From Pontixanthobacter rizhaonensis (GTDB taxonomy: Bacteria; Pseudomonadota; Alphaproteobacteria; Sphingomonadales; Sphingomonadaceae): a stretch of 64,000 nucleotides of DNA. The stretch covers positions 547,001 to 611,000 of the forward strand of contig NZ_JABCRE010000002.1 of assembly GCF_012972675.1 (NCBI RefSeq). The letters run 5' to 3'. Below are positions 25,550 through 33,996 of this stretch, in pieces (the stretch's first letter is position 1; every line of letters starts with the position of its first letter). Below the pieces are notes generated by a model. That model had not been told where the DNA came from. It made no database searches and was given only the letters and a program-made list of their open reading frames with translations. Position numbers and translations under genes: made by a program.

Positions 25550-26835
25550 TTCAGGCGGCTTTCGATGGATATGGCGTGGGCCGGTAGGCCTTCTGCATGG
25601 GCGAGCGTGGCTGCGGCGGGGCCAATAGCCTTCAGCGCGGCTTCGTCTAATTCGATGAAGCTGGAACGCTTCATAAAGTCCAGCACGGATAAACCGCTGG
25701 CAAAACGGGCGCGGCGGCCAGTAGGCAATACGTGGTTCGGCCCGGCAACATAATCGCCAACCGCTTCGGGTGCATAACGGCCAATGAAAATGCTGCCAGC
25801 ATGACGGATACCGTCAAACAAGGGCTGCGGATTATCGACTGCCAGTTCCACATGCTCTGCCGCCAGATCATTGGCCAGATCGATCGATTGGGCGATGTCA
25901 TCTACTTGAATGATGACGCCGTGATCCTGCCAGCTTTTCTGCGCGACATTCTTGGTTGCGAGCATGGCAGACTGCACATCAACCTGATCTTCAACCTGCC
26001 GGGCAAAGCCCGCATCGTCAGTGATTAAAATCGATTGGGCATTGGGGTCATGTTCCGCCTGACTCAACAGATCAGCAGCGATCCATTCCGGATTATTCTG
26101 CCCATCGGCGATCACCAGAATTTCGCTCGGTCCCGCCACCATATCAATGCCGACAACCCCGTATAATTGGCGTTTTGCCTCTGCCACCCAAGCATTGCCG
26201 GGGCCTGTAATCACGTCGACGCGCTTGATACGCTCCGTCCCATAGGCCAGCGCGCCCACAGCTTGCGCGCCGCCAACCCGCCATATTTCAGATATGCCGG
26301 CCAAATGTGCAGCAGCCAAGACCAGGGGGTTGACCACGCCTTTGGGTGTCGGTGTCACAACGGCTAAGCGTTTAACACCGGCAACTTTCGCCGGGATGGC
26401 ATTCATCAGCAGTGATGAGGGATAGGCTGCGCGTCCACCGGGAACGTACAGACCTGCTGCATCCACCGGATGCCACCGAGCGCCCAAGCGCACACCGTCT
26501 GCATCGGTGTAATCACGATCTTCCGGCAATTGCGCTTCGTGATATGTGCGAATGCGTGTGGCGGCGAGGGTGAGCGCATCGCGCAAATCCGCATCCAGCC
26601 CGTCAAACGCTGCTTTGCATTCCTCGGCCGAAATCGCCCAATCCGTGTCGGATGACAGGGTGTGATTGTCAAACCGGGCGGTCAGTTCAGACAATGCCGC
26701 ATCACCGCGAGCGCGTACATCGCTGAGTATCGTGTCGACTTGGCGAGTGACGTTGGCATCACCATCGCGGCGATCATTCACGATTTTCCGGAAAGCGCCT
26801 TCAAAGCCCGCATCATTGATATTGAGCCACTGCAT
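25546..26835 (-). CDS. hisD: Histidinol dehydrogenase
   Basis: The 429-residue zinc enzyme oxidises L-histidinol to histidine in two NAD-dependent steps, the last steps of histidine synthesis. GLYVPGGRAAYPSSLLMNA and VITGPGNAWVAEAKRQLYG are the family signatures, with IDMVAGPSE. The catalytic Glu/His pair falls within AAEHVELAV and the zinc ligands in the central domain. The start overlaps the hisG stop by one base (TGATG) and the stop overlaps the nusB start, so hisG-hisD-nusB form one coupled unit. Confidence 0.97.
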   Translation of the reverse strand: MQWLNINDAGFEGAFRKIVNDRRDGDANVTRQVDTILSDVRARGDAALSELTARFDNHTLSSDTDWAISAEECKAAFDGLDADLRDALTLAATRIRTYHEAQLPEDRDYTDADGVRLGARWHPVDAAGLYVPGGRAAYPSSLLMNAIPAKVAGVKRLAVVTPTPKGVVNPLVLAAAHLAGISEIWRVGGAQAVGALAYGTERIKRVDVITGPGNAWVAEAKRQLYGVVGIDMVAGPSEILVIADGQNNPEWIAADLLSQAEHDPNAQSILITDDAGFARQVEDQVDVQSAMLATKNVAQKSWQDHGVIIQVDDIAQSIDLANDLAAEHVELAVDNPQPLFDGIRHAGSIFIGRYAPEAVGDYVAGPNHVLPTGRRARFASGLSVLDFMKRSSFIELDEAALKAIGPAAATLAHAEGLPAHAISIESRLK

Positions 26836-27500
26836 CAGGCTGCAACCCGTTCGGCATTGGCGCGGAATGTTTCAACCAATTGCGCCACGCGCGGATCGGT
26901 TTTCAGCGCAGCGCGATTAACAATCAACCGGGCAGAGATGTCGATGATCTTGTCGGTTTCCACCAGACCGTTCTGTTTCAACGTCGCACCGGTGGAGACC
27001 AGATCGACAATCCGCCCAGCAAGGCCAAGGGTCGGCGCGAGTTCCATCGCGCCGTTGAGCTTGACGCATTCGGCCTGAATGCCGTGCGCTTCAAAGTGGC
27101 GTCGGGTGATATTGGGGTATTTTGTCGCAACCCGCAGGTGGCTTGCACCGTCAGTCTCGCCCGCCCCATCTTTGGGCTCTGCGACCGAAAGGTGGCAGCG
27201 CCCGATTTCCAGATCTACCGGGGCATAAAGGTCTGAATAATCAAACTCTTCAATCACGTCTGAACCAACGATTCCCATTTGTGCCGCACCATGTGCTACA
27301 AAGGTAGCGACATCGAATGCGCGGACGCGGATAAGCCGCATATCTTCGCGGGTTGTGGCAAAGCTAAGTGACCGGTCTTTCTTGTCGTGAAAGGCATCGG
27401 CTGGAACAATTCCGGCGCGCTCCATCACGGGCAAAGCCTCGTCAAGGATGCGGCCTTTGGGAATGGCAAAGGTTAGCGGAGCAGAGTTCACAGCAGTCAT
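26835..27500 (-). CDS. hisG: ATP phosphoribosyltransferase catalytic subunit (short form)
   Basis: The first step of histidine synthesis, joining ATP and PRPP. The 221-residue protein starts [18 protein letters not shown]; an upstream in-frame start at 27539 would add 13 unconserved residues. [10 protein letters not shown] and the PRPP loop [14 protein letters not shown] are present. There is no C-terminal ACT-like regulatory domain, so this is the short form, which in known bacteria needs the HisZ regulatory subunit. No hisZ is in the window. Confidence 0.96.
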   Translation of the reverse strand: MTAVNSAPLTFAIPKGRILDEALPVMERAGIVPADAFHDKKDRSLSFATTREDMRLIRVRAFDVATFVAHGAAQMGIVGSDVIEEFDYSDLYAPVDLEIGRCHLSVAEPKDGAGETDGASHLRVATKYPNITRRHFEAHGIQAECVKLNGAMELAPTLGLAGRIVDLVSTGATLKQNGLVETDKIIDISARLIVNRAALKTDPRVAQLVETFRANAERVAA

Positions 27501-27565
27501 AGCGTGGCGGCAAATAGAGATCCCGCACGCAAAGGGCAATGAATAGGACAGGAAAAGGCGAATTT

Positions 27566-28633
27566 ATGGCTGCAAATGGGATTATGAACATTGTCGACGT
27601 TCCGGAAGCCATCGCTTGGCAAGCGACTCATTGTGATGAAGCGGGGGCAACCAACACAGCCCGGGTTGTTCGCGCATTGCTGGCTGTTCTTGGAACAGAT
27701 ACGGCGGTTGGGCGGCGTATGGCCAATTGGCAGGGGCTCAGTTTGCAGGATGCGATGCCGCTACGGATCAATGGCGGATTGCACAATTTGCTGCTGACCG
27801 GAGCTGATCCGCGGCTGGGACCGGTCTATGCTGGCCTGACAACCGACCAATCCACGATTGACGCGATTGTGGCCGATTTGGTCCAAACTTTCGATGCGCA
27901 ATTGCTACCATGGCTTGATGGGCCGCCGCAAACCAATGAAGCCGGGCGGTCATGGGGATTTATGAGCGCGCTTATGTGGCTGTCCAAGCGGGTCGGCCCC
28001 AAGTTTGAAATTAACGAGCTGGGCGCAAGCGCCGGGGTCAACACAATGATGGACCGGTATCATTTTGATCTGGGCGGGGTGACAGTTGGGCCGCCGAAAT
28101 CTCCTATGCAGATCAAACCCGAATGGCGGGGGCCACCGCCGCCTGATGCACCGGTAGAGATCGCGGAAATTCGCGGGTGCGATCAAGCCCCGGTTGATCT
28201 ATCCGATCCAGCGGCTGCGCTGCGGCTGAAAAGCTATGTCTGGCCAGAAGCGACAGCACGTATGGGCCGGATCGAAGCCGCCATCGCGCTTGCGAGTGAG
28301 CAAACCCCGGATTTGATCAAGCAAGATGCGGGTGATTTTGTCGCGGCTATGATGGATCGGCCCCAAGAATCCGGCGTTACGCGGGTGCTTAGTCATTCAA
28401 TCGTCTGGCAGTACATTCCCGAAGCAACCCGTGCATCTATCGAGGCGGCGATGGCAGCAGCAGCGGAGCGGGCGAGCGCTGAAAAGCCGCTCGCGTGGGT
28501 GGCGCTGGAAACCAATCGCGAAACCTTCCGGCACGAACTCCATGTCCGATATTGGCCGGCCGGAGGTGAAGAAACTCTGCTGGGATGCGGCCATCCGCAT
28601 GGGGCGTGGGCAGAATGGTTTGATACGCCATAA
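27566..28633 (+). CDS. DUF2332 family protein
   Basis: A 355-residue protein of the DUF2332 family, found in actinobacteria and sphingomonads, with no experimentally assigned role that I know of. The segment FEINELGASAGVN resembles a nucleotide or SAM-binding loop, and HSIVWQYIP plus GCGHPHGAWAEWF near the C-terminus are family features. I chose ATG 27566, which has AAGG about 10 nt upstream; in-frame ATGs at 27539 and 27584 are alternatives. It diverges from hisG across 65 bp. Confidence 0.75.
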   Translation: MAANGIMNIVDVPEAIAWQATHCDEAGATNTARVVRALLAVLGTDTAVGRRMANWQGLSLQDAMPLRINGGLHNLLLTGADPRLGPVYAGLTTDQSTIDAIVADLVQTFDAQLLPWLDGPPQTNEAGRSWGFMSALMWLSKRVGPKFEINELGASAGVNTMMDRYHFDLGGVTVGPPKSPMQIKPEWRGPPPPDAPVEIAEIRGCDQAPVDLSDPAAALRLKSYVWPEATARMGRIEAAIALASEQTPDLIKQDAGDFVAAMMDRPQESGVTRVLSHSIVWQYIPEATRASIEAAMAAAAERASAEKPLAWVALETNRETFRHELHVRYWPAGGEETLLGCGHPHGAWAEWFDTP

Positions 28634-28639
28634 GGTGAC

Positions 28640-29548
28640 CTAGGCGAGAAAACTTTCCAGCGCGGCATTGAACGCGGCGGGCGCTTCCCATGTCACAAAG
28701 TGCCCGCAATCAGGGACTTGGACCAGTGTGAGATCATCAACCAGATCGTCCAAGCCTTCCAGATTGGCATCGGGCAGGGCGAGATCATTCATCCCCCACA
28801 CGATCAATGTCGGCACCGCGACATTGGGCAAAGGCGGCGTCGCATAATCGGCAGGTAGCTCAAACGGGGCGTCCATTGGCGGTACATCTGACAGGCCTGC
28901 ACGATACCAATTGATCATCGCGACCGCTGTATCGGGGTTAGACCACTCTTTCAGCAAGCGATCCCTCTCCGCAGGCTCCATATTGGCGGATCCTTGAAAA
29001 TCGAGAGCTTTGACAAGTAGGGGCAACAGCCCTTTTTGACGGAGCAGAGCGTCATTTTCCCGATCCCGAAACATACGCACATATTGGCTCGCCGCCCGCT
29101 GATCTGGATTGATGTGTAACAGCTTGGAGAAGACGAAGGGGTGGGGCGCGTTGGCAATCACCAGCCGCTCAATCCGGTCTTTCATTACACCGGTAAGGGC
29201 AATGGCCCATGCAACCACGCCGCCCAGATCATGGCCCACCAGCGTGAATTTACCGACATCCAAAGCATCCGCCAGCTGAGCAATATCGCCCATCAGTTTC
29301 TCGATAGTGTATTCACTGGCATCTTGCGGGTTGGATGATCCCGCATAGCCGCGCTGATCGGGCGCAATGCAGCGATAGCGGTCAGAGAACGCCGCGATCT
29401 GATGCCGCCATGTACGGTGCGATTCGGGAAAGCCGTGTAAAAAGATCAGCGTTTCCCCATCTCTGGGGCCCATTTTTGGGGGTCCGGTATCAAGCACATC
29501 CAGCTCAATCCCGCTTGGCAGTTTTACGCGGATCATATCGTCATTCAT
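28640..29548 (-). CDS. Alpha/beta hydrolase, epoxide hydrolase/dehalogenase type
   Basis: A 302-residue alpha/beta-hydrolase with an Asp nucleophile: VGHDLGGVVAW, where the Asp sits at the nucleophile elbow. HGFPESHRTWRHQ carries the oxyanion motif. The third acid is likely in IVWGMNDLALP and the His in PDCGHFVTWE. This arrangement is that of epoxide hydrolases and fluoroacetate-type dehalogenases. Which of the two cannot be decided by eye. It is 2 nt after the SDR gene on the same strand, so the two probably form an operon with bolA. Confidence 0.85.
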   Translation of the reverse strand: MNDDMIRVKLPSGIELDVLDTGPPKMGPRDGETLIFLHGFPESHRTWRHQIAAFSDRYRCIAPDQRGYAGSSNPQDASEYTIEKLMGDIAQLADALDVGKFTLVGHDLGGVVAWAIALTGVMKDRIERLVIANAPHPFVFSKLLHINPDQRAASQYVRMFRDRENDALLRQKGLLPLLVKALDFQGSANMEPAERDRLLKEWSNPDTAVAMINWYRAGLSDVPPMDAPFELPADYATPPLPNVAVPTLIVWGMNDLALPDANLEGLDDLVDDLTLVQVPDCGHFVTWEAPAAFNAALESFLA

Positions 29549-29550
29549 GA

Positions 29551-30357
29551 TCAGCCTTCAGCTTCCATTTTTTCAATATAACCCGCCGCAACCATCGCTG
29601 CCACTTGATCAAATAGCTGATCGGGTGTGCGCCGCATTTCGCCCATCGCTTCTTCCATACCTTGGGCAACGATGATCTCTCGCTGACCCTCTCCAATGGC
29701 ATCAACGATGGTTTTCGCAGCATCTGCGGCTGGGATACCATTGTCGATCACCCCATCGCTCTTGCCCCGCTTGGTGCCGTCAGATGTCAATGCGTTCCGC
29801 GAAACATTCGTTGCGACTGATCCGGGCGCAATTACGTGCACATCAACCCCGCGATTGGACATTTCAGCACGCAGCGCGTCAGCATAGCCGATCAGGCCAA
29901 ACTTCGCCGCGCAATAGGCGGTACGCATCGGCACACCGACCTTTCCGGCGATGGAGGATATAAATACCAGCTTGCCTGACCCGCGCTCTGCCATGTGCGG
30001 GAGCAGGGCTTGTGAGGCAGCAATCTGCGCGGTCAGGTCGATATCGATAATGTCACGGTAGACCTGCATCTGAGTTTTGAGCGCCTGACTACGCTGTGAA
30101 ACACCGGCATTGGCCACGAACACATCGACATTACCCGTCCACGCGATGGCTTTCTCAGTCGCGGCCAGCATCGCTGCCTCATCGCGCACGTCGAAAGGCA
30201 GCGTTAGCGTCTGCGTGTCCAGCGCTTCTGCCACTGCGCTCAATCGCGCCTCGTCACGCCCGGACAGAATGAGATTTGCGCCCTGTTTGGCCCATTCGGC
30301 CGCAAGCGCTGCACCGATGCCCGATGATCCACCGGTGATCCAAACGGTCTGGGTCAT
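29551..30357 (-). CDS. SDR family NAD(P)-dependent oxidoreductase
   Basis: A 268-residue classical short-chain dehydrogenase. The cofactor loop TGGSSGIG is at residues 8-15, NAG follows in FVANAGVSQ, the catalytic Ser is in VFISSIAG and the Tyr/Lys pair in YCAAK. Arg in LILSGRDEARL suggests NADP preference. The C-terminal portion is DltE/YbbO-like. The start overlaps the bolA stop by 4 nt (ATGA). The substrate is unknown. Confidence 0.88.
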   Translation of the reverse strand: MTQTVWITGGSSGIGAALAAEWAKQGANLILSGRDEARLSAVAEALDTQTLTLPFDVRDEAAMLAATEKAIAWTGNVDVFVANAGVSQRSQALKTQMQVYRDIIDIDLTAQIAASQALLPHMAERGSGKLVFISSIAGKVGVPMRTAYCAAKFGLIGYADALRAEMSNRGVDVHVIAPGSVATNVSRNALTSDGTKRGKSDGVIDNGIPAADAAKTIVDAIGEGQREIIVAQGMEEAMGEMRRTPDQLFDQVAAMVAAGYIEKMEAEG

Positions 30358-30626
30358 GCATTGTCTCCTGCTGCGGTCGCTTTAATAGCCAATGCATGGA
30401 CCCGGTCGCCGGGAATATTGCCCAGAGCTTTATTGACCATCCGCTGGCGCTGAAGCCTTGAGACACCATCAAAGGCGGCACTTTCTATCACAATGGTGAA
30501 ATGCGACTCGCCGCTGCCATCATCACCGGAATGTCCGGAATGGCTTGCGCTATCGTTGATGATATCGAGAACCGTCGGGGCCAGAGCCTCCGTCAAAAGC
30601 GCTCTCATTTCGTCAGCGACACCCAT
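30354..30626 (-). CDS. BolA family protein
   Basis: A 90-residue BolA-like protein; these bind monothiol glutaredoxins and take part in Fe-S cluster trafficking. The class II KH-like fold is seen as GESHFTIVIESAAFDGVSRL followed by RQRMVNKAL and VHALAIKA. ATG 30626 has AGGAG nine nt upstream; the alternative ATG at 30632 is only 3 nt from that site. A His/Ser/Gly-rich loop (SASHSGHSGDDGSG) precedes the core. It is divergent from the J-domain gene, a pairing common in alphaproteobacteria. Confidence 0.9.
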   Translation of the reverse strand: MGVADEMRALLTEALAPTVLDIINDSASHSGHSGDDGSGESHFTIVIESAAFDGVSRLQRQRMVNKALGNIPGDRVHALAIKATAAGDNA

Positions 30627-30675
30627 CAGCATATTCTCCTATTTGCAATTCGCTCATCACACCCCATCCTTAGAG

Positions 30676-31266
30676 ATGATGCGTAAAGACAAGTTCCATG
30701 GGCGGTTTGAGGATGTAGGGCAAGAATGCCAAGCGCCGGATTGCCAACAGCCGGGCGAATTTCGCGCACCGGGCATTCGCGGCAACAGCTTTGACGGGCC
30801 AGGGATGTGGCGCTGGTTCTGCCTTGAACACATACGGGAATTCAATGCCGGTTATGATTGGTTTGAAGGCATGAATGCGGATGAAATTCTCGCGGCCCAA
30901 TCTCCGGCGGCGGGGTGGGCGAGTGAAACGCGCGCCTTCAAGCCTGATGCCGGTGTTGATGGTACCCCGCGCTGGGCAGATTTTGCCGACCCACTTGATG
31001 CGATTGGCGGGCGCGCGGCGGACATCAAAGCGCGGGCTTCAGGCAACGCAGCCGTCTATTCCAAGTTCACTCCGCGCGAGCAGCAGGCGCTTACCGAGAT
31101 GGGTCTTGATGTCGATACAGACCGGCCCGCATTGCGGCGGCGCTATTCTGATTTGGTCCGGCGGTATCACCCTGATCGCAATGGTGGTGATCGCAGTCAT
31201 GAGGCGCGCCTCGGCCGAGTGGTGGAAGCCTATCAGCTGCTCAAACAGAGTGCCGCGTTTAGTTAA
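30676..31266 (+). CDS. J-domain (DnaJ-like) protein with N-terminal Cys/His site
   Basis: A 196-residue protein with a C-terminal J domain of about 60 residues: ALRRRYSDLVRRYHPDRNGG contains the HPD that stimulates Hsp70 ATPase. J domains are usually N-terminal; here the domain is at the end. The N-terminal part has CQAPDCQQPGEF and WFCLEHIREFN, a likely four-ligand C-x4-C/C-x2-H metal site. This architecture is known in alphaproteobacteria beside bolA and cobS. In-frame codons further upstream lie opposite bolA and are not needed. Confidence 0.88.
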   Translation: MMRKDKFHGRFEDVGQECQAPDCQQPGEFRAPGIRGNSFDGPGMWRWFCLEHIREFNAGYDWFEGMNADEILAAQSPAAGWASETRAFKPDAGVDGTPRWADFADPLDAIGGRAADIKARASGNAAVYSKFTPREQQALTEMGLDVDTDRPALRRRYSDLVRRYHPDRNGGDRSHEARLGRVVEAYQLLKQSAAFS

Positions 31267-31309
31267 TCGCGATGCAACGCGCGGTTCGCCAATTCAGGCT
31301 CTGCGACAC

Positions 31310-32152
31310 CTATTGTTTGAACGCCCAGCGCAGGGTTTTTCCAACCACTCCGGCGGCAGCCTTGGCGGGGATGATGGCCAATCCCGGATCTTCCAGTTCA
31401 AGCATTGTCCGCGCATATCGGGGCAGCAGGTCGACCGCCGCAGTGCCCAGCATTTTCTGTACCGCAATCGGCGCGCCCTTGGGCCGCTGGGTAAGCACCA
31501 GCCGGGCAATTTCTTTGGCTTCTTTAGTAGCTCTTAACTCAGGCTGGAATTCCCGCATCAATGCGTCTGCTTCGCGTTTGGTTTTTGGAATCGGGTCTGC
31601 GCCCAGCATCTGCGCAACCTGCGCGAACTGTCGGAAATATTCATCTTGATCTGCCAGCGGCATGGCTGGCTTCACATAGTGAATATACGCTTCCAGAAAA
31701 CTGACAGCCTCTGCCACGTGCACCCATGCCAAGGTACGGGGGTCTGTGGCTGAATAAGGCGTGCCATCGGGCAAAGTACCGTTCACTTGGGTATGAATAT
31801 GATTGACGCGGTCACAGATTTTAGCGGCCTCGTCACGGTGGCCGAAAGTCGTGATGGCAATGAAACGAGCGGTTCGGCGCAGCCGCCCATGCATATCTTC
31901 GCGGAAGTTGGAATGGTCCAGCACCCCTTGCAAAGGGTGCGGATGCAGCATTTGCAGCAAAAGGCTGCGAATTCCGCCGATCATCATCGACACAGCATCG
32001 GCATGAACCATCCGTATAGGGGTGTCTTTGGCGAATAAGGCATCATCTGATGGCGGGACCGGCTGTTGGCCGTTTTCCACGTCATTAAACACCGCGCGAA
32101 CGCGACCGATGACTTGCTGGCGAACAAACTCTGATGGGCGGCTGGGGGTCAT
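31310..32152 (-). CDS. Oxygenase MpaB/DUF2236 family protein
   Basis: A 280-residue helical protein of the MpaB/DUF2236 (latex-clearing-protein-like) superfamily, some of whose members bind heme b. The segments [28 protein letters not shown] and [14 protein letters not shown] carry the conserved His and Arg residues. It is divergent from the cupin gene (77 bp) and convergent with the J-domain gene. Its substrate and whether it binds heme are unknown. Confidence 0.8.
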   Translation of the reverse strand: MTPSRPSEFVRQQVIGRVRAVFNDVENGQQPVPPSDDALFAKDTPIRMVHADAVSMMIGGIRSLLLQMLHPHPLQGVLDHSNFREDMHGRLRRTARFIAITTFGHRDEAAKICDRVNHIHTQVNGTLPDGTPYSATDPRTLAWVHVAEAVSFLEAYIHYVKPAMPLADQDEYFRQFAQVAQMLGADPIPKTKREADALMREFQPELRATKEAKEIARLVLTQRPKGAPIAVQKMLGTAAVDLLPRYARTMLELEDPGLAIIPAKAAAGVVGKTLRWAFKQ

Positions 32153-32229
32153 TTAGTGAACATGGCGGTTTATTCTCGCAGGACCAAGCCCATATATCGG
32201 GCAGACAGAAAAACTGGCCAGGAAGCATC

Positions 32230-32907
32230 ATGGAAATTCATGCCGATTTCGAACAAAGGGTCGTCGTACATAGCGAGCAAGTCGATTGGGTTCCGTCGCC
32301 GATGAAAGGCGTCGACCGAAGGATGCTTGACCGGATCGGTGCGGAAGTCGCGCGGGCAACTTCGATTGTCCGCTATGCCGAAGGCAGCAGTTTTCCTGAG
32401 CACACCCACGGCGGCGGTGAAGAATTTATCGTATTGGAAGGTGTGTTTCAGGATGAACATGGGGATTATCCTGCCGGTACGTATGTTCGCAATCCGCCCA
32501 CCACACATCATGTTCCGCGATCCGATGATGGATGCACCATCTTTGTAAAGCTGTGGCAATTTGATGCCGAGGATCGCAACCAGTTCTCGCTCGACATCAA
32601 TGCCGCCCAGTATTGCGCAGGGGATGTCGACGCCATCTCCGCCGCAATTCTGCACGAAGATCAGTACGAAACGGTGACCGTAGAGCGATGGAATGCGGGT
32701 GCTGGCCGCGAATTGGTGGTGAGTGGCGGATTGGAGCTGTTGGTGCTTGAGGGGGCGCTGACGGCTGGTTCCGAACAGCTAACGCGTCATAATTGGCTAC
32801 GTATGCCAGATGGCGACAGGTTGCGTGCCGAGGCCGGTGCAGATGGCGCGCAAATCTGGATTAAGACAGGACATCTCAGCCACATCTCGGCACCCCGCGA
32901 AGGGTAA
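32230..32907 (+). CDS. ChrR-like duplicated cupin protein
   Basis: A 225-residue protein with two cupin halves. The first (about residues 30-115) has the metal motif [17 protein letters not shown] and a second His in TTHHVPRS. The second half (about 140-215) lacks the His residues. ChrR-type cupins include the anti-sigma partner domain of Rhodobacter ChrR and acetylacetone-cleaving-like enzymes. There is no N-terminal zinc anti-sigma domain and no sigma factor nearby. ATG 32230 is chosen because an upstream in-frame start at 32134 runs against the divergent gene. Confidence 0.8.
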   Translation: MEIHADFEQRVVVHSEQVDWVPSPMKGVDRRMLDRIGAEVARATSIVRYAEGSSFPEHTHGGGEEFIVLEGVFQDEHGDYPAGTYVRNPPTTHHVPRSDDGCTIFVKLWQFDAEDRNQFSLDINAAQYCAGDVDAISAAILHEDQYETVTVERWNAGAGRELVVSGGLELLVLEGALTAGSEQLTRHNWLRMPDGDRLRAEAGADGAQIWIKTGHLSHISAPREG

Positions 32908-32973
32908 AACGGCAATTCTACTTCGCTGATGGTATTGCAGGGACCCAATCGCGCCGCTAGGCGTTGCGCCCAT

Positions 32974-33954
32974 ATGACAGACAAGACTTTTGACCCGACA
33001 TCCAAAACATCGCTAGCCGCGCCTGACACAACTGTCAGCGTGCGTGACACTTTCGGCATTGATATGGACTGGCAAGTGCCCGCTTTCAGTGAAGCGGATG
33101 AGCGCGTGCCGGACCTCGATCCGACCTATGTGTTCGATGCGGATACAACCTTGGCGATTTTGGCCGGTTTCGCGCATAACCGCCGGGTCATGGTGCAGGG
33201 GTATCACGGCACTGGTAAGTCAACTCATATTGAGCAAGTCGCCGCGCGTCTCAACTGGCCGTGTATCCGGATCAATCTGGATGCGCATATCAGCCGGATC
33301 GATCTTGTTGGCCGTGATGCCATTGTGCTGCGTGACGGGCTGCAAGTGACGGAATTCCGCGAAGGTCTGCTGCCATGGGCGTTGCAGCATCCGGTGGCTT
33401 TGGTCTTTGATGAATATGATGCGGGCCGTCCGGACGTGATGTTCGTTATCCAGCGCGTGTTGGAAGCAGAAGGTAAACTGACGCTGCTGGACCAAAACCG
33501 CGTGATCCGGCCCGATGCGGGCTTCCGCTTGTTTGCCACGGCCAACACAGTTGGTTTGGGCGACACCAGCGGCCTGTATCACGGAACACAAGCGATCAAC
33601 CAAGGTCAAATGGACCGCTGGAACATCGTAACCGCGCTCAATTATCTGCCCGCTGATGTCGAACAAACCATCGTGACGGCGAAAAACCCTGAATCCGATC
33701 CCAAACAAATCGCGGATATGATCAAGGTTGCTGATCTCACTCGTCAAGGGTTCATGAATGGCGATATTTCGACTGTGATGAGTCCGCGCACGGTCATCAC
33801 TTGGGCGCAAAACGCCGCAATTTTCAAAGATGTCGGCTTTGCTTTCCGTCTGAGCTTCCTCAACAAATGTGACGAGGCAGAACGGATGATGGTGGCTGAA
33901 TATTACCAGCGTGTGTTTGGTGTCGAGCTTCCTGAAAGTGTTGTGAAGGCATAA
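32974..33954 (+). CDS. cobS: Cobaltochelatase CobS-like AAA ATPase
   Basis: A 326-residue AAA+ ATPase. Walker A is GYHGTGKST, Walker [11 protein letters not shown], and the segment [18 protein letters not shown] is typical of CobS, which with CobT drives cobalt insertion into hydrogenobyrinate diamide by CobN. The start at 32974 matches the family; a frame beginning at 32929 adds 15 residues. In most alphaproteobacteria cobT follows directly, but here PBP1A does (42 nt). The gene may serve another MoxR-like chaperone task. Confidence 0.9.
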   Translation: MTDKTFDPTSKTSLAAPDTTVSVRDTFGIDMDWQVPAFSEADERVPDLDPTYVFDADTTLAILAGFAHNRRVMVQGYHGTGKSTHIEQVAARLNWPCIRINLDAHISRIDLVGRDAIVLRDGLQVTEFREGLLPWALQHPVALVFDEYDAGRPDVMFVIQRVLEAEGKLTLLDQNRVIRPDAGFRLFATANTVGLGDTSGLYHGTQAINQGQMDRWNIVTALNYLPADVEQTIVTAKNPESDPKQIADMIKVADLTRQGFMNGDISTVMSPRTVITWAQNAAIFKDVGFAFRLSFLNKCDEAERMMVAEYYQRVFGVELPESVVKA

Positions 33955-33996
33955 TTCACTCTCGCCAAGGCTGTGTTGTTAATGTAATACAGCCCT

